Source: Kutzneria sp. CA-103260
GTDB taxonomy: Bacteria; Actinomycetota; Actinomycetes; Mycobacteriales; Pseudonocardiaceae
Length of the DNA stretch: 64,000 nt
NCBI RefSeq assembly: GCF_018263855.1
Contig: NZ_CP073318.1
Span: forward strand, 2,976,001 to 3,040,000
Reading direction: 5' to 3'
Shown here piece after piece: positions 20,108-27,923 of the stretch. Below the pieces are notes generated by a model. That model ran no database searches, was not told where the DNA came from, and saw only the letters and a program-made list of their open reading frames with translations. The translations under genes and the position numbers were made by a program. The number at the start of each line of letters is the position of its first letter. Position 1 is the first letter of the stretch.

Positions 20108-20136
20108 GAAGTGTACGAAACGGTTTCGTACACTTC
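20108..20136. promoter_or_regulatory. Perfect TetR operator
   Basis: A 14-bp perfect inverted repeat (core GTGTACGAAAC) around a single central base, immediately upstream of the tetR-like start. Size and symmetry fit a TetR dimer pair. It is the clearest operator in the window. Confidence 0.8.
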
Positions 20137-20271
20137 AAGCTCCGACGTTGTCGAGCCCGCCCAGCGCTGAATACGGGTGGCCCGGCGGTTCCGCCCACGA
20201 GACGGCGGCAGCAAGCTGCTGATCTACTCCGGCGCGGTGAACGCCGCCCTGGCCTGTCGTACGGTGACAGC

Positions 20272-21117
20272 ATGATCCGCACCGTCCTGGGGGATGTCGA
20301 CCGGCTCGGCGTCACCAACTCGCACGACCACCTGTTCCTGGCCAGCCGGGTGCTGCCGGGCCAGGAGCTCGATGACGTCGAGGCGGCTCTTGTTGAGCTG
20401 CAACGGTTTCACGACGCCGGCGGGCAGGCCGTGGTGCAGTGGACACCGCACGGCATGAACCAGCGTCTGGACGACCTGCCGGAGCTGTCCCGGCGGTCCG
20501 GTGTCGCCGTCGTCGCGGCGACGGGGCTGCACCAGGCCCAGCACTACGACCCGGAGTTCCTTGAGAAGTCGTTGCCACGGCTGGAAGAGCTGTTCGTCGC
20601 CGACGTCACCGAGCGCCGTTGCGGGCTGATCAAGGTGGCCGGCGGCTTCCACGGCCTGGACCCGCACGCGGTGCACACCATGACCGCCGCCGCCCGCGCC
20701 CACCACGCCACCGGCGTGCCGGTGAGTGTCCACTTGGAACTCGGCACGGCCGCCCTGGACGTGCTGGACCTGTTGTGCGGCCAGCTCGAAGTCCCGCCGC
20801 GCCGGGTGATCCTCGGCCATCTCAACCGGTTCCCCGACCGCTGGGTGCACCGCCGTGCGGCCGAGGCCGGCGCCTTCCTGGCGTTCGACGGCCCGTCCCG
20901 CGCCCACCACGCCACCGACTGGATGATGCCCGCCCAGTTGGCCGAACTCGCGGACGCCGGCTTCGCCTCGCGGCTGCTGTTGGGCGGCGACACCACGACT
21001 GCGGCGGCAAGGGGTGTGCCCGGCATGTCGTACCTATTGACGCACCTGCGCCCGCGACTGGAACCGACCCTGGCCGAGCGGATCTTCGTCACCAATCCCG
21101 CGAAGGCTTTCGGCTGA
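20272..21117 (+). CDS. Phosphotriesterase/lactonase-like amidohydrolase
   Basis: 281 residues, slightly shorter than the usual 300-350. Metal ligands appear as SHDHL at residues 17-21, a candidate carboxylated Lys in LIKVAGG, His in SVHLELG and LGHLNR, and the catalytic Asp region LLGGDTT. Relatives hydrolyse phosphotriesters or lactones, including quorum-sensing lactones. The stop overlaps the next ATG by one base, so it is coupled to the small P-loop protein. Transcribed away from the TetR operon. Confidence 0.82.
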   Translation: MIRTVLGDVDRLGVTNSHDHLFLASRVLPGQELDDVEAALVELQRFHDAGGQAVVQWTPHGMNQRLDDLPELSRRSGVAVVAATGLHQAQHYDPEFLEKSLPRLEELFVADVTERRCGLIKVAGGFHGLDPHAVHTMTAAARAHHATGVPVSVHLELGTAALDVLDLLCGQLEVPPRRVILGHLNRFPDRWVHRRAAEAGAFLAFDGPSRAHHATDWMMPAQLAELADAGFASRLLLGGDTTTAAARGVPGMSYLLTHLRPRLEPTLAERIFVTNPAKAFG

Positions 21118-21755
21118 TGGTCTGGGATCCCTTCGGCACCATCGGCCACGCGCGGTGGATGGGCGGCGGGCAGTGGGCCGGCAAGAGCACCGTCGCCCGG
21201 CTGCTCGCGTTCCGGCACGGGCTCACCGCGTACCACTACGACTACCACGACGCCCGTGGCCACAACGACCGACGCATGGCGTTGCGTCTGAGCCGTGAGG
21301 AACCGCCAGAAGGCCCGTCGGCCGAGGACATCTGGGTGCACCACACCCCGGCCGAGATGGCCGCCCGGACCCTCGCCGGCTTCGCCGACCGGTTCGAGTG
21401 GGTCTTGGACGACCTGCGGGCGCTCGTGTCGCCCCACCCCGTCCTCGCCGAGGGCTGGGGCCTGCGGCCGGAACTCGTCGCCCCGCTGCTGGACAACCTC
21501 CGGCGCATGGTCGTCCTCGTCCCCACCGAGGAGTTCCGGCTTCTCCAACTGTCGCGCATGCCCCGCGCCTCGACGTTCACCCACCAGGTCAGCGATCCTG
21601 AGCTGGCCCAACGCAACCGCCTCGAACGCGACCGTCTGATCGCCGCCGACGCCGTGGACTCCGCCCACCGGCTGGGCATCCGCGTCATCGAGGTCGACGG
21701 CTCCCTCGACGCCGAGGCCGTCGCCGACGAGGTCGGCCGGCACTTCGAGCTCTGA
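21117..21755 (+). CDS. P-loop NTPase, small kinase-like
   Basis: 212 residues. A Walker A-like sequence GGGQWAGKSTV lies at residues 16-26, with an aromatic insert in the loop. HYDYHDARGH follows, then EGWGLRPELV and VLVPTEEF. This looks like the (d)NMP-kinase or shikimate-kinase-like set of small ATP-binding proteins; no specific substrate can be read. Its TGATG coupling with the phosphotriesterase-like gene suggests joint action, for example a phosphorylation step on the same compound. Confidence 0.7.
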   Translation: MVWDPFGTIGHARWMGGGQWAGKSTVARLLAFRHGLTAYHYDYHDARGHNDRRMALRLSREEPPEGPSAEDIWVHHTPAEMAARTLAGFADRFEWVLDDLRALVSPHPVLAEGWGLRPELVAPLLDNLRRMVVLVPTEEFRLLQLSRMPRASTFTHQVSDPELAQRNRLERDRLIAADAVDSAHRLGIRVIEVDGSLDAEAVADEVGRHFEL

Positions 21756-21759
21756 GCGC

Positions 21760-22299
21760 TCAGGCGGCGGCCAGGGCGGTGGTGTCGGCGGCGGAGCGGG
21801 TGATCACCTGGGCGCTGTGCCAGCCGGCCGGAACCTGGTCGGCCAGCAGCGCCTCCCGCATCCGGGCCGCCCGGCGCACGTGCCGCTGGAACGTCCTCGG
21901 GTGCAGCACCCGGCCACGGCTGCGCTGGCCCCGGATCGCCTGCTCGGCGGTGACGTCCAGCCACAGCATGCGGACCGGCCGGCGGGTGGCCAGCCCCAGC
22001 GACACGAGCCAGGCCCGGGTGGTGGCCCTCGTCGACGGCTCGTGCACCACGACCGGGCCCCGCGACAACGCCGCCCGGATCACCCGAATCCGTTGCCACA
22101 CATGGACAACCGGCCGATAGTACCGGTACGGCAGGGCGGCCGGCAGCAGCGCCGACAGCCGCGCCCGCACCTGGTCGGAGTCCAGCACGGTCAACCCGTC
22201 CGCCGCGTGGGCGAGCATCGTGCTCTTGCCCGCCCCGGGCAGTCCGGCCACGACCAGGAGATCGCGCCGGCCCAGTTCGATGGTGATGCGCTCCCTCAT
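21760..22299 (-). CDS. AAA/Zeta-like P-loop kinase-type protein
   Basis: 179 residues with Walker A GLPGAGKS at residues 19-26, then a likely Walker B region PVVVHEPSTRA and an arginine-rich lid (RGQRSRGRVLHPRTFQRHVRR). This matches the AAA_33 small kinase family. It converges tail to tail with the other small P-loop gene, four bases apart, but the two are not close copies. Substrate unknown. Confidence 0.72.
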   Translation of the reverse strand: MRERITIELGRRDLLVVAGLPGAGKSTMLAHAADGLTVLDSDQVRARLSALLPAALPYRYYRPVVHVWQRIRVIRAALSRGPVVVHEPSTRATTRAWLVSLGLATRRPVRMLWLDVTAEQAIRGQRSRGRVLHPRTFQRHVRRAARMREALLADQVPAGWHSAQVITRSAADTTALAAA

Positions 22300-22334
22300 G
22301 CCCGGACAACGCCCCAGCGAGAGTAATGGTTCCT

Positions 22335-22937
22335 TTACCGACCGAATGGCGGCTGGAGGAAGTCGCGCCAGAACGGGACGGTGGCGACCGGGTTCCAGGC
22401 GGGGTCGGAGCGGTCCAGGCCGGGTCCGCCGAACTCCTGGTGGATGTAGTCGGACAGGTCGACGCCGTAGTAGATGATGTCGGTCTGGTACACCGACAAC
22501 ACGGGGTGACCGGAGGCGCCGCGGCCGGCGGGTAAGTAGCGGTGGGCGTAGACGGGCACGAGCTGGGGCACGTCGGAGAGGTGCTTGGCGGCGACGGCGA
22601 GGCGCTCATGGACGGTGTGGGGGCGAGGACCCCAGGCGGGATCCCACATGACGTTGTGCTCGACGTCGAACAGGACCCCTTCCACCGGCCAGTCGAGCAT
22701 GCGCCGCAGCTCGGCGGGATCACCGTCCCGCCAGTCGGGCCAGCCGTGCCCGCGGTCGTCGTCGAGCGGCAGGGCGGCGGCCAGGAAGGCGCGGTGGTCG
22801 TCGGCGAAGGTGAAGCCGTAGGCGGCCTCGACCTGGGCGAACTCGGCGTCGGTGAGGCCGGGGGCCAGGCGGCAGCAGCCGAGCGCGGCGAGGCGGGCCG
22901 CGGCGTCCATCACGTGGGGCATCGCACCCTCCGCCAT
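22335..22937 (-). CDS. SMI1/KNR4-like protein
   Basis: 200 residues. LAPGLTDAEFAQVEAAYGFTFADDHRAFL is the SMI1/KNR4 N-terminal pattern, followed by GWPDWRDGD and the IIYYGVDLSDYI strand. SMI1/KNR4 domains are common as immunity proteins in contact-dependent toxin systems, but lone copies are frequent in actinomycetes and no toxin gene is next to it. The first ATG is at 22937; an ATG five codons later (MPHVMDAA) is also plausible. Confidence 0.65.
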   Translation of the reverse strand: MAEGAMPHVMDAAARLAALGCCRLAPGLTDAEFAQVEAAYGFTFADDHRAFLAAALPLDDDRGHGWPDWRDGDPAELRRMLDWPVEGVLFDVEHNVMWDPAWGPRPHTVHERLAVAAKHLSDVPQLVPVYAHRYLPAGRGASGHPVLSVYQTDIIYYGVDLSDYIHQEFGGPGLDRSDPAWNPVATVPFWRDFLQPPFGR

Positions 22938-22983
22938 CTTTATCGATACGTGACCGCTGTGTCCGACACCTTATGCCACCGTA

Positions 22984-22997
22984 TGAAAGCGCTCCCA
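22984..22997. promoter_or_regulatory. CebR/LacI-like operator before the GH3 gene
   Basis: TGAAAGCGCTCCCA matches 12 of 14 positions of the actinomycete CebR-type palindrome TGGGAGCGCTCCCA. It lies 48 bases upstream of the GTG start of the secreted glycosidase, where a LacI-family repressor would block transcription. No such repressor is encoded nearby. Confidence 0.55.
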
Positions 22998-23044
22998 GCC
23001 GCCACTGTGCGCTTGTCCCGTGTGTGCTCAGTGAGGAGACCACC

Positions 23045-25816
23045 GTGTCCGCACGTCGCTGGCTGGGCGTAGCCGCAGCCGTGAGCCTGGCCGTCACCGC
23101 GTTGGCCCCGCCGTCCGTGTCCGCCGCCCCCCAGGCCACCTGCGCCTGGGTCGGCTCGACGGCCCCGATCCCACAGAGAGTCGCCCAGGTCCTGGCTGAG
23201 ATGAGCCAGGACCAGAAGATCAGCCTGCTGCACGGCACCGGCGGCGGCTACGTCGGCAACACGCCGGCGATCCCGGCGTTGTGCATCCCGGCGCTGGGCC
23301 TGGAGGACGGCCCGGCCGGCGTCGGCGAGAACCTGAACGGCGTCACGCAGCTGCCGGCCCCGGTGGCGGCGGCGGCAACCTGGGACGTCGACGCCGAGAA
23401 CCAGTACGGCCAGCTGGTCGGCAGCGAGGAGGCCGGCAAGGGCGCCAACGTCAACCTCGGCCCGACGGTCAACATCGTCCGCGATCCCCGCTGGGGACGG
23501 GCCTTCGAGTCGCTGACCGAGGACCCGTACCTGGCCGGGCAGCTGGGCGCGGCGGAGACCCGCGGCGTGCAGGGGACCGGGGTGCTGGCGCAGATCAAGC
23601 ACATCGGCGTCTACAACCAGGAAACCAACCGGAACACGCCGTCGGACAACGCCGTCATCGACAGCCGAACCATGCAGGAGATCTACCTGCCGCAGTTCGG
23701 GGCGGGCGTGCAGCAGGGTGCGGCGTCCTCGGCGATGTGCTCGTACAGCACGGTGAACGGCACCTACGCCTGTCAGAACCCGGCGCTGATGAACGGCCCG
23801 CTGCGGACCCAGTTCGGCTTCCCGGGTTTCGTGACCTCGGACTGGGGCGCGACCCACTCGACGGCCGCCTCGGCCAACGCGGGCATGGACCAGGAGATGC
23901 CGGGCGGCGATTTCTTCGGCAGCGCACTGGGAACCGCCGTGCAGAACGGCCAGGTGTCGCAGGCGACGCTGAACACCATGGTGAGCCGCATCCTCACGGA
24001 GATGTTCGCCTTCGGCCTGTTCGACAACCCCCGCACCGGCAACACCGGGGCGACCGTCACCTCCACCGCGCACAAGACGGCGGCCCGGCAGATCGCCGCC
24101 GAGGGCACGGTTCTGTTGCGTAACAACAATGTGCTGCCGGTGAACACCTCGACGGTGCACTCCATCGCGGTCCTGGGCGCGGACGCCAGCACCTCGCCGC
24201 AGACCGCGGGCGGCGGCAGCGCGAAGGTCAACTCGTCGGGCACGGTCACGCCGCTGCAAGGGATCACCAGCCGCGCGGGCTCCGGTGTCACCGTGCAGTA
24301 CGCCCCCGGCGACACCTCCGGCAACATCGCCCAGGCCGTCACGCTGGCCCAGAACTCTAACCTTGCCATCGTGTTCGCCAGCTACAACGAGGCCGAGGGC
24401 AGCGACCTCGGGAGCATCGACCTGCCGGGTGTGCAGAACCAGCTGATCACGCAGGTGGCCGCGGCCAACCCGAACACCATCGTGGTGCTCAACACCGGCT
24501 CGGCCGTGACGATGCCGTGGGTGAACAACGTCGCCGGCATCCTGGAGGCCTGGTATCCGGGCCAGGAGGACGGCAACGCCATCGCCTCGGTGCTGTTCGG
24601 CGACACCAACCCGTCGGGCAAGCTGCCGGTCAGCTTCCCCAAGAGCCTCGCCGACGTGCCGGCGCACACCCAGGCGCAGTGGCCCGGCAGCAACGGCCAG
24701 GTGCAGTACTCGGAGGGCGTCAAGGTCGGCTACCGCTGGTACCAGGCGCAGAACATCGCCCCGCTGTTCCCGTTCGGCTTCGGCTTGTCCTACACCAGCT
24801 TCGCGTTCAGCAACCTCCAGGTCGGCGCGCTCGACGCGCACGGCAAGACCACGGTGACGGCGACCGTCACCAACACCGGCAGCCGCGCGGGCTCGGACGT
24901 CGCGCAGCTGTACGTGGGCGATCCGGCCAGCACCGGTGAGCCTCCCTTGCAGCTCAAGGGATTCAGCCGCGTCACCCTGCAACCTGGGGCGTCGACCACG
25001 GTCAGCTTCCCGGTGACGCTGCACGATCTGGCGTACTGGAACAACAACGCGTGGACCACCGCGCTCGGCTCGTACCAGATCGCCGTCGGGGATACGTCTT
25101 CCGCGCCGCAGCTGTCCGGCACGCTGACCGTCGCCAGCACCAACGCCGGCAACACCGTCACCGTGACGAATCCCCAGGGTATGAGCAGTCCGGTCGGTAC
25201 CGCGGTCAGTTTGCCCATCCAGGCCACGGATTCCGCCGGCCAAGCCCTCACCTTCACCGCGACCGGTTTGCCGGCCGGACTGGCGATCGCTGGCAACGGC
25301 ACGATCTCCGGCACCGCCACCACCGGCGGCACCAGCACCGTCACCGTCACGGCGACCGACGGCACCGGGGCTGCCGGCTCCACGACTTTCGTCTGGACGG
25401 CCACCACTGGCAACGGCGGCACCGGGCACACCGGGGCGATCACCGCCGGGGTCGGCGCCAACCTCTGCCTGGACGTCCGCTCGGCCAGCACCGACAACGG
25501 AACCCCAGTGCAGATCTACACCTGCAACGGCACCACCGCGCAGACCTGGACCGTCGGCTCGGACGGCACCGTGCAGGCGTTGGGCAAGTGCATGGACATC
25601 ACCAGCGCGGGCACCACCAACGGCACCAAGATCCAGCTGTACGACTGCAACGGCACCGGTGCCCAACAGTGGCAGCCGCAGGCCAATGGCGCACTGCTGA
25701 ACCCGAGCTCCGGCCGATGCCTCGACGATCCCTCAGCCTCCACGGCGAACAGCACGCAGCTGCAGATTTGGGACTGCAACGGCCAGGTCCAGCAGCGGTG
25801 GACGCTACCGTCCTGA
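23045..25816 (+). CDS. Secreted GH3 glycosidase with Ig-like and ricin/CBM13 domains
   Basis: 923 residues from the GTG at 23045 (GAGGAG Shine-Dalgarno at 6-base spacing). A Sec signal peptide ends near APPSVSA. The GH3 N-domain follows (GLEDGPAGV; catalytic Asp in TSDWGAT, about residue 266), then the GH3 C-domain (GGGSAKV, EGSDLGSIDLPG) and an FnIII-like domain. After it come a putative-Ig repeat (TGLPAGLAI) and a C-terminal ricin-type trefoil with three QxW repeats (AQTWTV, AQQWQP, QQRWTL). Likely an exported beta-glucosidase or beta-xylosidase that clings to polysaccharide. The operator upstream suggests sugar control. Confidence 0.9.
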   Translation: MSARRWLGVAAAVSLAVTALAPPSVSAAPQATCAWVGSTAPIPQRVAQVLAEMSQDQKISLLHGTGGGYVGNTPAIPALCIPALGLEDGPAGVGENLNGVTQLPAPVAAAATWDVDAENQYGQLVGSEEAGKGANVNLGPTVNIVRDPRWGRAFESLTEDPYLAGQLGAAETRGVQGTGVLAQIKHIGVYNQETNRNTPSDNAVIDSRTMQEIYLPQFGAGVQQGAASSAMCSYSTVNGTYACQNPALMNGPLRTQFGFPGFVTSDWGATHSTAASANAGMDQEMPGGDFFGSALGTAVQNGQVSQATLNTMVSRILTEMFAFGLFDNPRTGNTGATVTSTAHKTAARQIAAEGTVLLRNNNVLPVNTSTVHSIAVLGADASTSPQTAGGGSAKVNSSGTVTPLQGITSRAGSGVTVQYAPGDTSGNIAQAVTLAQNSNLAIVFASYNEAEGSDLGSIDLPGVQNQLITQVAAANPNTIVVLNTGSAVTMPWVNNVAGILEAWYPGQEDGNAIASVLFGDTNPSGKLPVSFPKSLADVPAHTQAQWPGSNGQVQYSEGVKVGYRWYQAQNIAPLFPFGFGLSYTSFAFSNLQVGALDAHGKTTVTATVTNTGSRAGSDVAQLYVGDPASTGEPPLQLKGFSRVTLQPGASTTVSFPVTLHDLAYWNNNAWTTALGSYQIAVGDTSSAPQLSGTLTVASTNAGNTVTVTNPQGMSSPVGTAVSLPIQATDSAGQALTFTATGLPAGLAIAGNGTISGTATTGGTSTVTVTATDGTGAAGSTTFVWTATTGNGGTGHTGAITAGVGANLCLDVRSASTDNGTPVQIYTCNGTTAQTWTVGSDGTVQALGKCMDITSAGTTNGTKIQLYDCNGTGAQQWQPQANGALLNPSSGRCLDDPSASTANSTQLQIWDCNGQVQQRWTLPS

Positions 25817-25822
25817 CGAACC

Positions 25823-25850
25823 CGGGCCGGCGGATCACCCCGCCGGCCCG
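25823..25850 (+). terminator. Hairpin terminator behind the GH3 gene
   Basis: A perfect 11-bp GC-rich inverted repeat (25823-25833 with 25840-25850, 6-base loop) starts seven bases after the glycosidase stop codon. Confidence 0.7.
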
Positions 25851-25851
25851 G

Positions 25852-25870
25852 CTAGTCCATACCGGACTAG
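25852..25870. promoter_or_regulatory. Palindrome in the padR promoter
   Basis: CTAGTCC-ATACC-GGACTAG, 7-bp arms, just before TACGGT (25871-25876), a possible -10 box of the PadR-like gene. It is probably an autoregulatory site; this rests on position and symmetry only. Confidence 0.45.
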
Positions 25871-25883
25871 TACGGTGCACCCT

Positions 25884-26468
25884 GTGCCGACCCGCGGACA
25901 GCTGACGCCCCTGACCATCGCCGTGCTCGCGCTGCTGGCCGAGGCCCCGATGCATGCCTACCGGATGCAGCAGCTGATGAAGGAGCGCGGTGTGCAGCTG
26001 GTGGTCAACGTCCGTAACCGGTCCGGCCTGCACGCGGCGATCGACCGGCTGGCTCGGGACGAGCTGATCCGCGTGCACGCCGTGGAGCGCGATTCCCGAC
26101 ACCCGGAGCGCACGGTGTACGCCCTGACCGAAACCGGCCGGGGCCAGTTGCTGGACGGTCTGCGAGACGGCGTTTCCGCACCGGCACAGGAGTTTCCGCT
26201 GTTCCCGGCGGTGGTCTCGTTCCTGCACCTGCTCGATCCGCAGGACGCTCGAACGCAACTGGAGCGGCGGATCGAGGCACTGGAACGGACCCTCGGCGAG
26301 ACGCAGGCCGTGCTCGACGCCTCCCACCAGGCGCACGTGCCAAGGCTGCACCTGCTGGAGCACGAGTACCGGCATAACGTGACCTCCGCGGAGTTGGCTT
26401 GGGCACGGGGAGTTGTCGCCGACCTCGCCGCTGGCACGCTCACGTGGTCGCTGCCGCCGTCCGGGTGA
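25884..26468 (+). CDS. PadR family transcriptional regulator
   Basis: 194 residues. The PadR winged helix is clear: LTIAVLALLAEAPMHAYRMQQLM, then SGLHAAIDRLARDELI and RTVYALTETGR. A C-terminal helical domain with a coiled-coil stretch (LERRIEALERTLGE) follows, as in the Vir-type PadR dimers. I chose the GTG at 25884, eight bases after TACGGT, which would make it leaderless; the GTG at 25875 is in frame too. No efflux or catabolic target is adjacent, so its regulon is unknown. Confidence 0.82.
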   Translation: MPTRGQLTPLTIAVLALLAEAPMHAYRMQQLMKERGVQLVVNVRNRSGLHAAIDRLARDELIRVHAVERDSRHPERTVYALTETGRGQLLDGLRDGVSAPAQEFPLFPAVVSFLHLLDPQDARTQLERRIEALERTLGETQAVLDASHQAHVPRLHLLEHEYRHNVTSAELAWARGVVADLAAGTLTWSLPPSG

Positions 26469-26522
26469 TCGGCCGCCGTTCCCCGGCGGGACCCAGGTGA
26501 CGCGCCGTAAGGTGCGGACTCG

Positions 26523-27923
26523 GTGAGCATCGAAGCTGAATCCGCATTCAGGCGATCTCCCGACGCTGAGCCGTGGCGGCTGCTCCTGCGTGACCGTGAC
26601 GGCACCATCCGGGGCGCGGGGATCGCCCTGGCCGGGGGTGCCATTCTGACCTGCGCTCACGTGGTCGGGACCCCCGACGCGGAGATCACCGCGGAGTGGG
26701 TCGACCTCCCGGACGCCGGTGCGCGGACGGCCCGCCTGGTCCCCGGTGGCTGGGCGCCGACGCTGGACAACGGCGGCGCGGACATCGCGCTGTTCCAGAC
26801 CATCGAGCCGTGCGACCTGCCCGGCACGCTGCTCAGCCGCCTGCCGTCCCCACGCAACCGCACGGTGCACGCCTTGGGTTTCCCGGCCCCGTACGAGTTC
26901 GGCGTGGTCGCGACGGCGGTGCTGGCCGGGCGCAGCGGCCCGGACAACGAGTGGATCCAGCTCGACCACACCGAACGTGGCCGGGTCCGGCCCGGGTTCA
27001 GCGGCGCGGGCGTGGTCGACGACCGCAGCGGCGCAGTCGTCGGCATGGTCGTCACGTCCGCTCGTGGCGACGAGGAGAAGCCGGCCTGGCTGATCCCCGT
27101 CGAGACGCTGATCCGGCACGTGCCGGCGATCGGCCGCTGGCTCGGCCCGGACGTGCCGCGCGGGGACTGGCAGCCGTGGATCGGCCTGATCCAGATCGTG
27201 ATCACCGGGTCCGGCCCGATCGACGCCGGCCGGGTGGTGGACGCCGCCGGCAAGTCGACGGCCGAGGTGGAGCGGTCGCTGCCGCCGCCCACGGAGCGGA
27301 TGTCCCTTGGGGTGGCCGGAATCGAGCAGGCCCAGGAGCCGGAGCAGGTGCTGGACGACGTCGTCGGTCCGCTGGTGCGCCGGGGCGCGACGGTGGTGCT
27401 CCAGTTCGAGGACGAGTCGTCGCCGGCCGCGGAGCTGGCCCGGCAGTGGCAGCAGGACGCCCTCCAGGACCGGGTTGACGCGCTGGCCGAGGGCATCGCC
27501 GAGCTCGCCGACCGGGAGCGTGGCGCGCGACGCCGGCGGGCTCGGTTCAAGGGGGTGCACGAGATCCCCGCGCTGGCCGCCGAGCTCGAACTGCCGAAGG
27601 TGATCCTGCGGGCCAGCATCCGCGACCAGGAGCCGATCAAGCTGGCCCGCGCCCTGCACCACTACGAGCGCCAACTGGTGCGGCACCTGGCCGTGGTCGC
27701 CGACGCCGAGCAGGAGAACGACGCGCTGGCCAAGGAATTCGAGCGGCTGCGGGGAATGCTGGCCACCTACAACGCCATCGCCGTCGAGCACGGCCTGGCC
27801 GAGGACGAGCAGCTGGTCGAGCTGTACCGGGAGGCCCGGGCCGCGCTCGACGCCCGCGAGTACCTGGCCGTCATCCGGACGCGGGTCCGGGCCTACGTGG
27901 CGGAGGTGCGGCGGCGGACATGA
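26523..27923 (+). CDS. Trypsin-like serine protease with a long helical C-terminal region (sensor-protease operon gene 1)
   Basis: 466 residues, no signal peptide, so cytosolic. The trypsin-like domain covers residues 20-200 with an apparently complete triad: His46 (TCAHVV), Asp87 (ADIALF) and Ser160 (GFSGAG). Residues 215-300 form a small unassigned alpha/beta region (WIGLIQIVITGS). Residues 300-466 are charged and helical, rich in coiled-coil heptads. This layout resembles the effector proteases found with Trypco domains in bacterial conflict systems. It is the first of six genes joined by 4-base overlaps (ATGA/GTGA), except the last. The likely job is regulated cleavage of a target after a signal from the kinase next to it. 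Confidence 0.78.
   Translation: MSIEAESAFRRSPDAEPWRLLLRDRDGTIRGAGIALAGGAILTCAHVVGTPDAEITAEWVDLPDAGARTARLVPGGWAPTLDNGGADIALFQTIEPCDLPGTLLSRLPSPRNRTVHALGFPAPYEFGVVATAVLAGRSGPDNEWIQLDHTERGRVRPGFSGAGVVDDRSGAVVGMVVTSARGDEEKPAWLIPVETLIRHVPAIGRWLGPDVPRGDWQPWIGLIQIVITGSGPIDAGRVVDAAGKSTAEVERSLPPPTERMSLGVAGIEQAQEPEQVLDDVVGPLVRRGATVVLQFEDESSPAAELARQWQQDALQDRVDALAEGIAELADRERGARRRRARFKGVHEIPALAAELELPKVILRASIRDQEPIKLARALHHYERQLVRHLAVVADAEQENDALAKEFERLRGMLATYNAIAVEHGLAEDEQLVELYREARAALDAREYLAVIRTRVRAYVAEVRRRT

Noticed and set aside
22940..25666. Very long opposite-strand frame (about 900 codons) antisense to the GH3 gene
   Set aside because: It mirrors the third-position GC of a real gene and contains no family motif; the sense frame has a signal peptide and complete GH3 and CBM13 domains.
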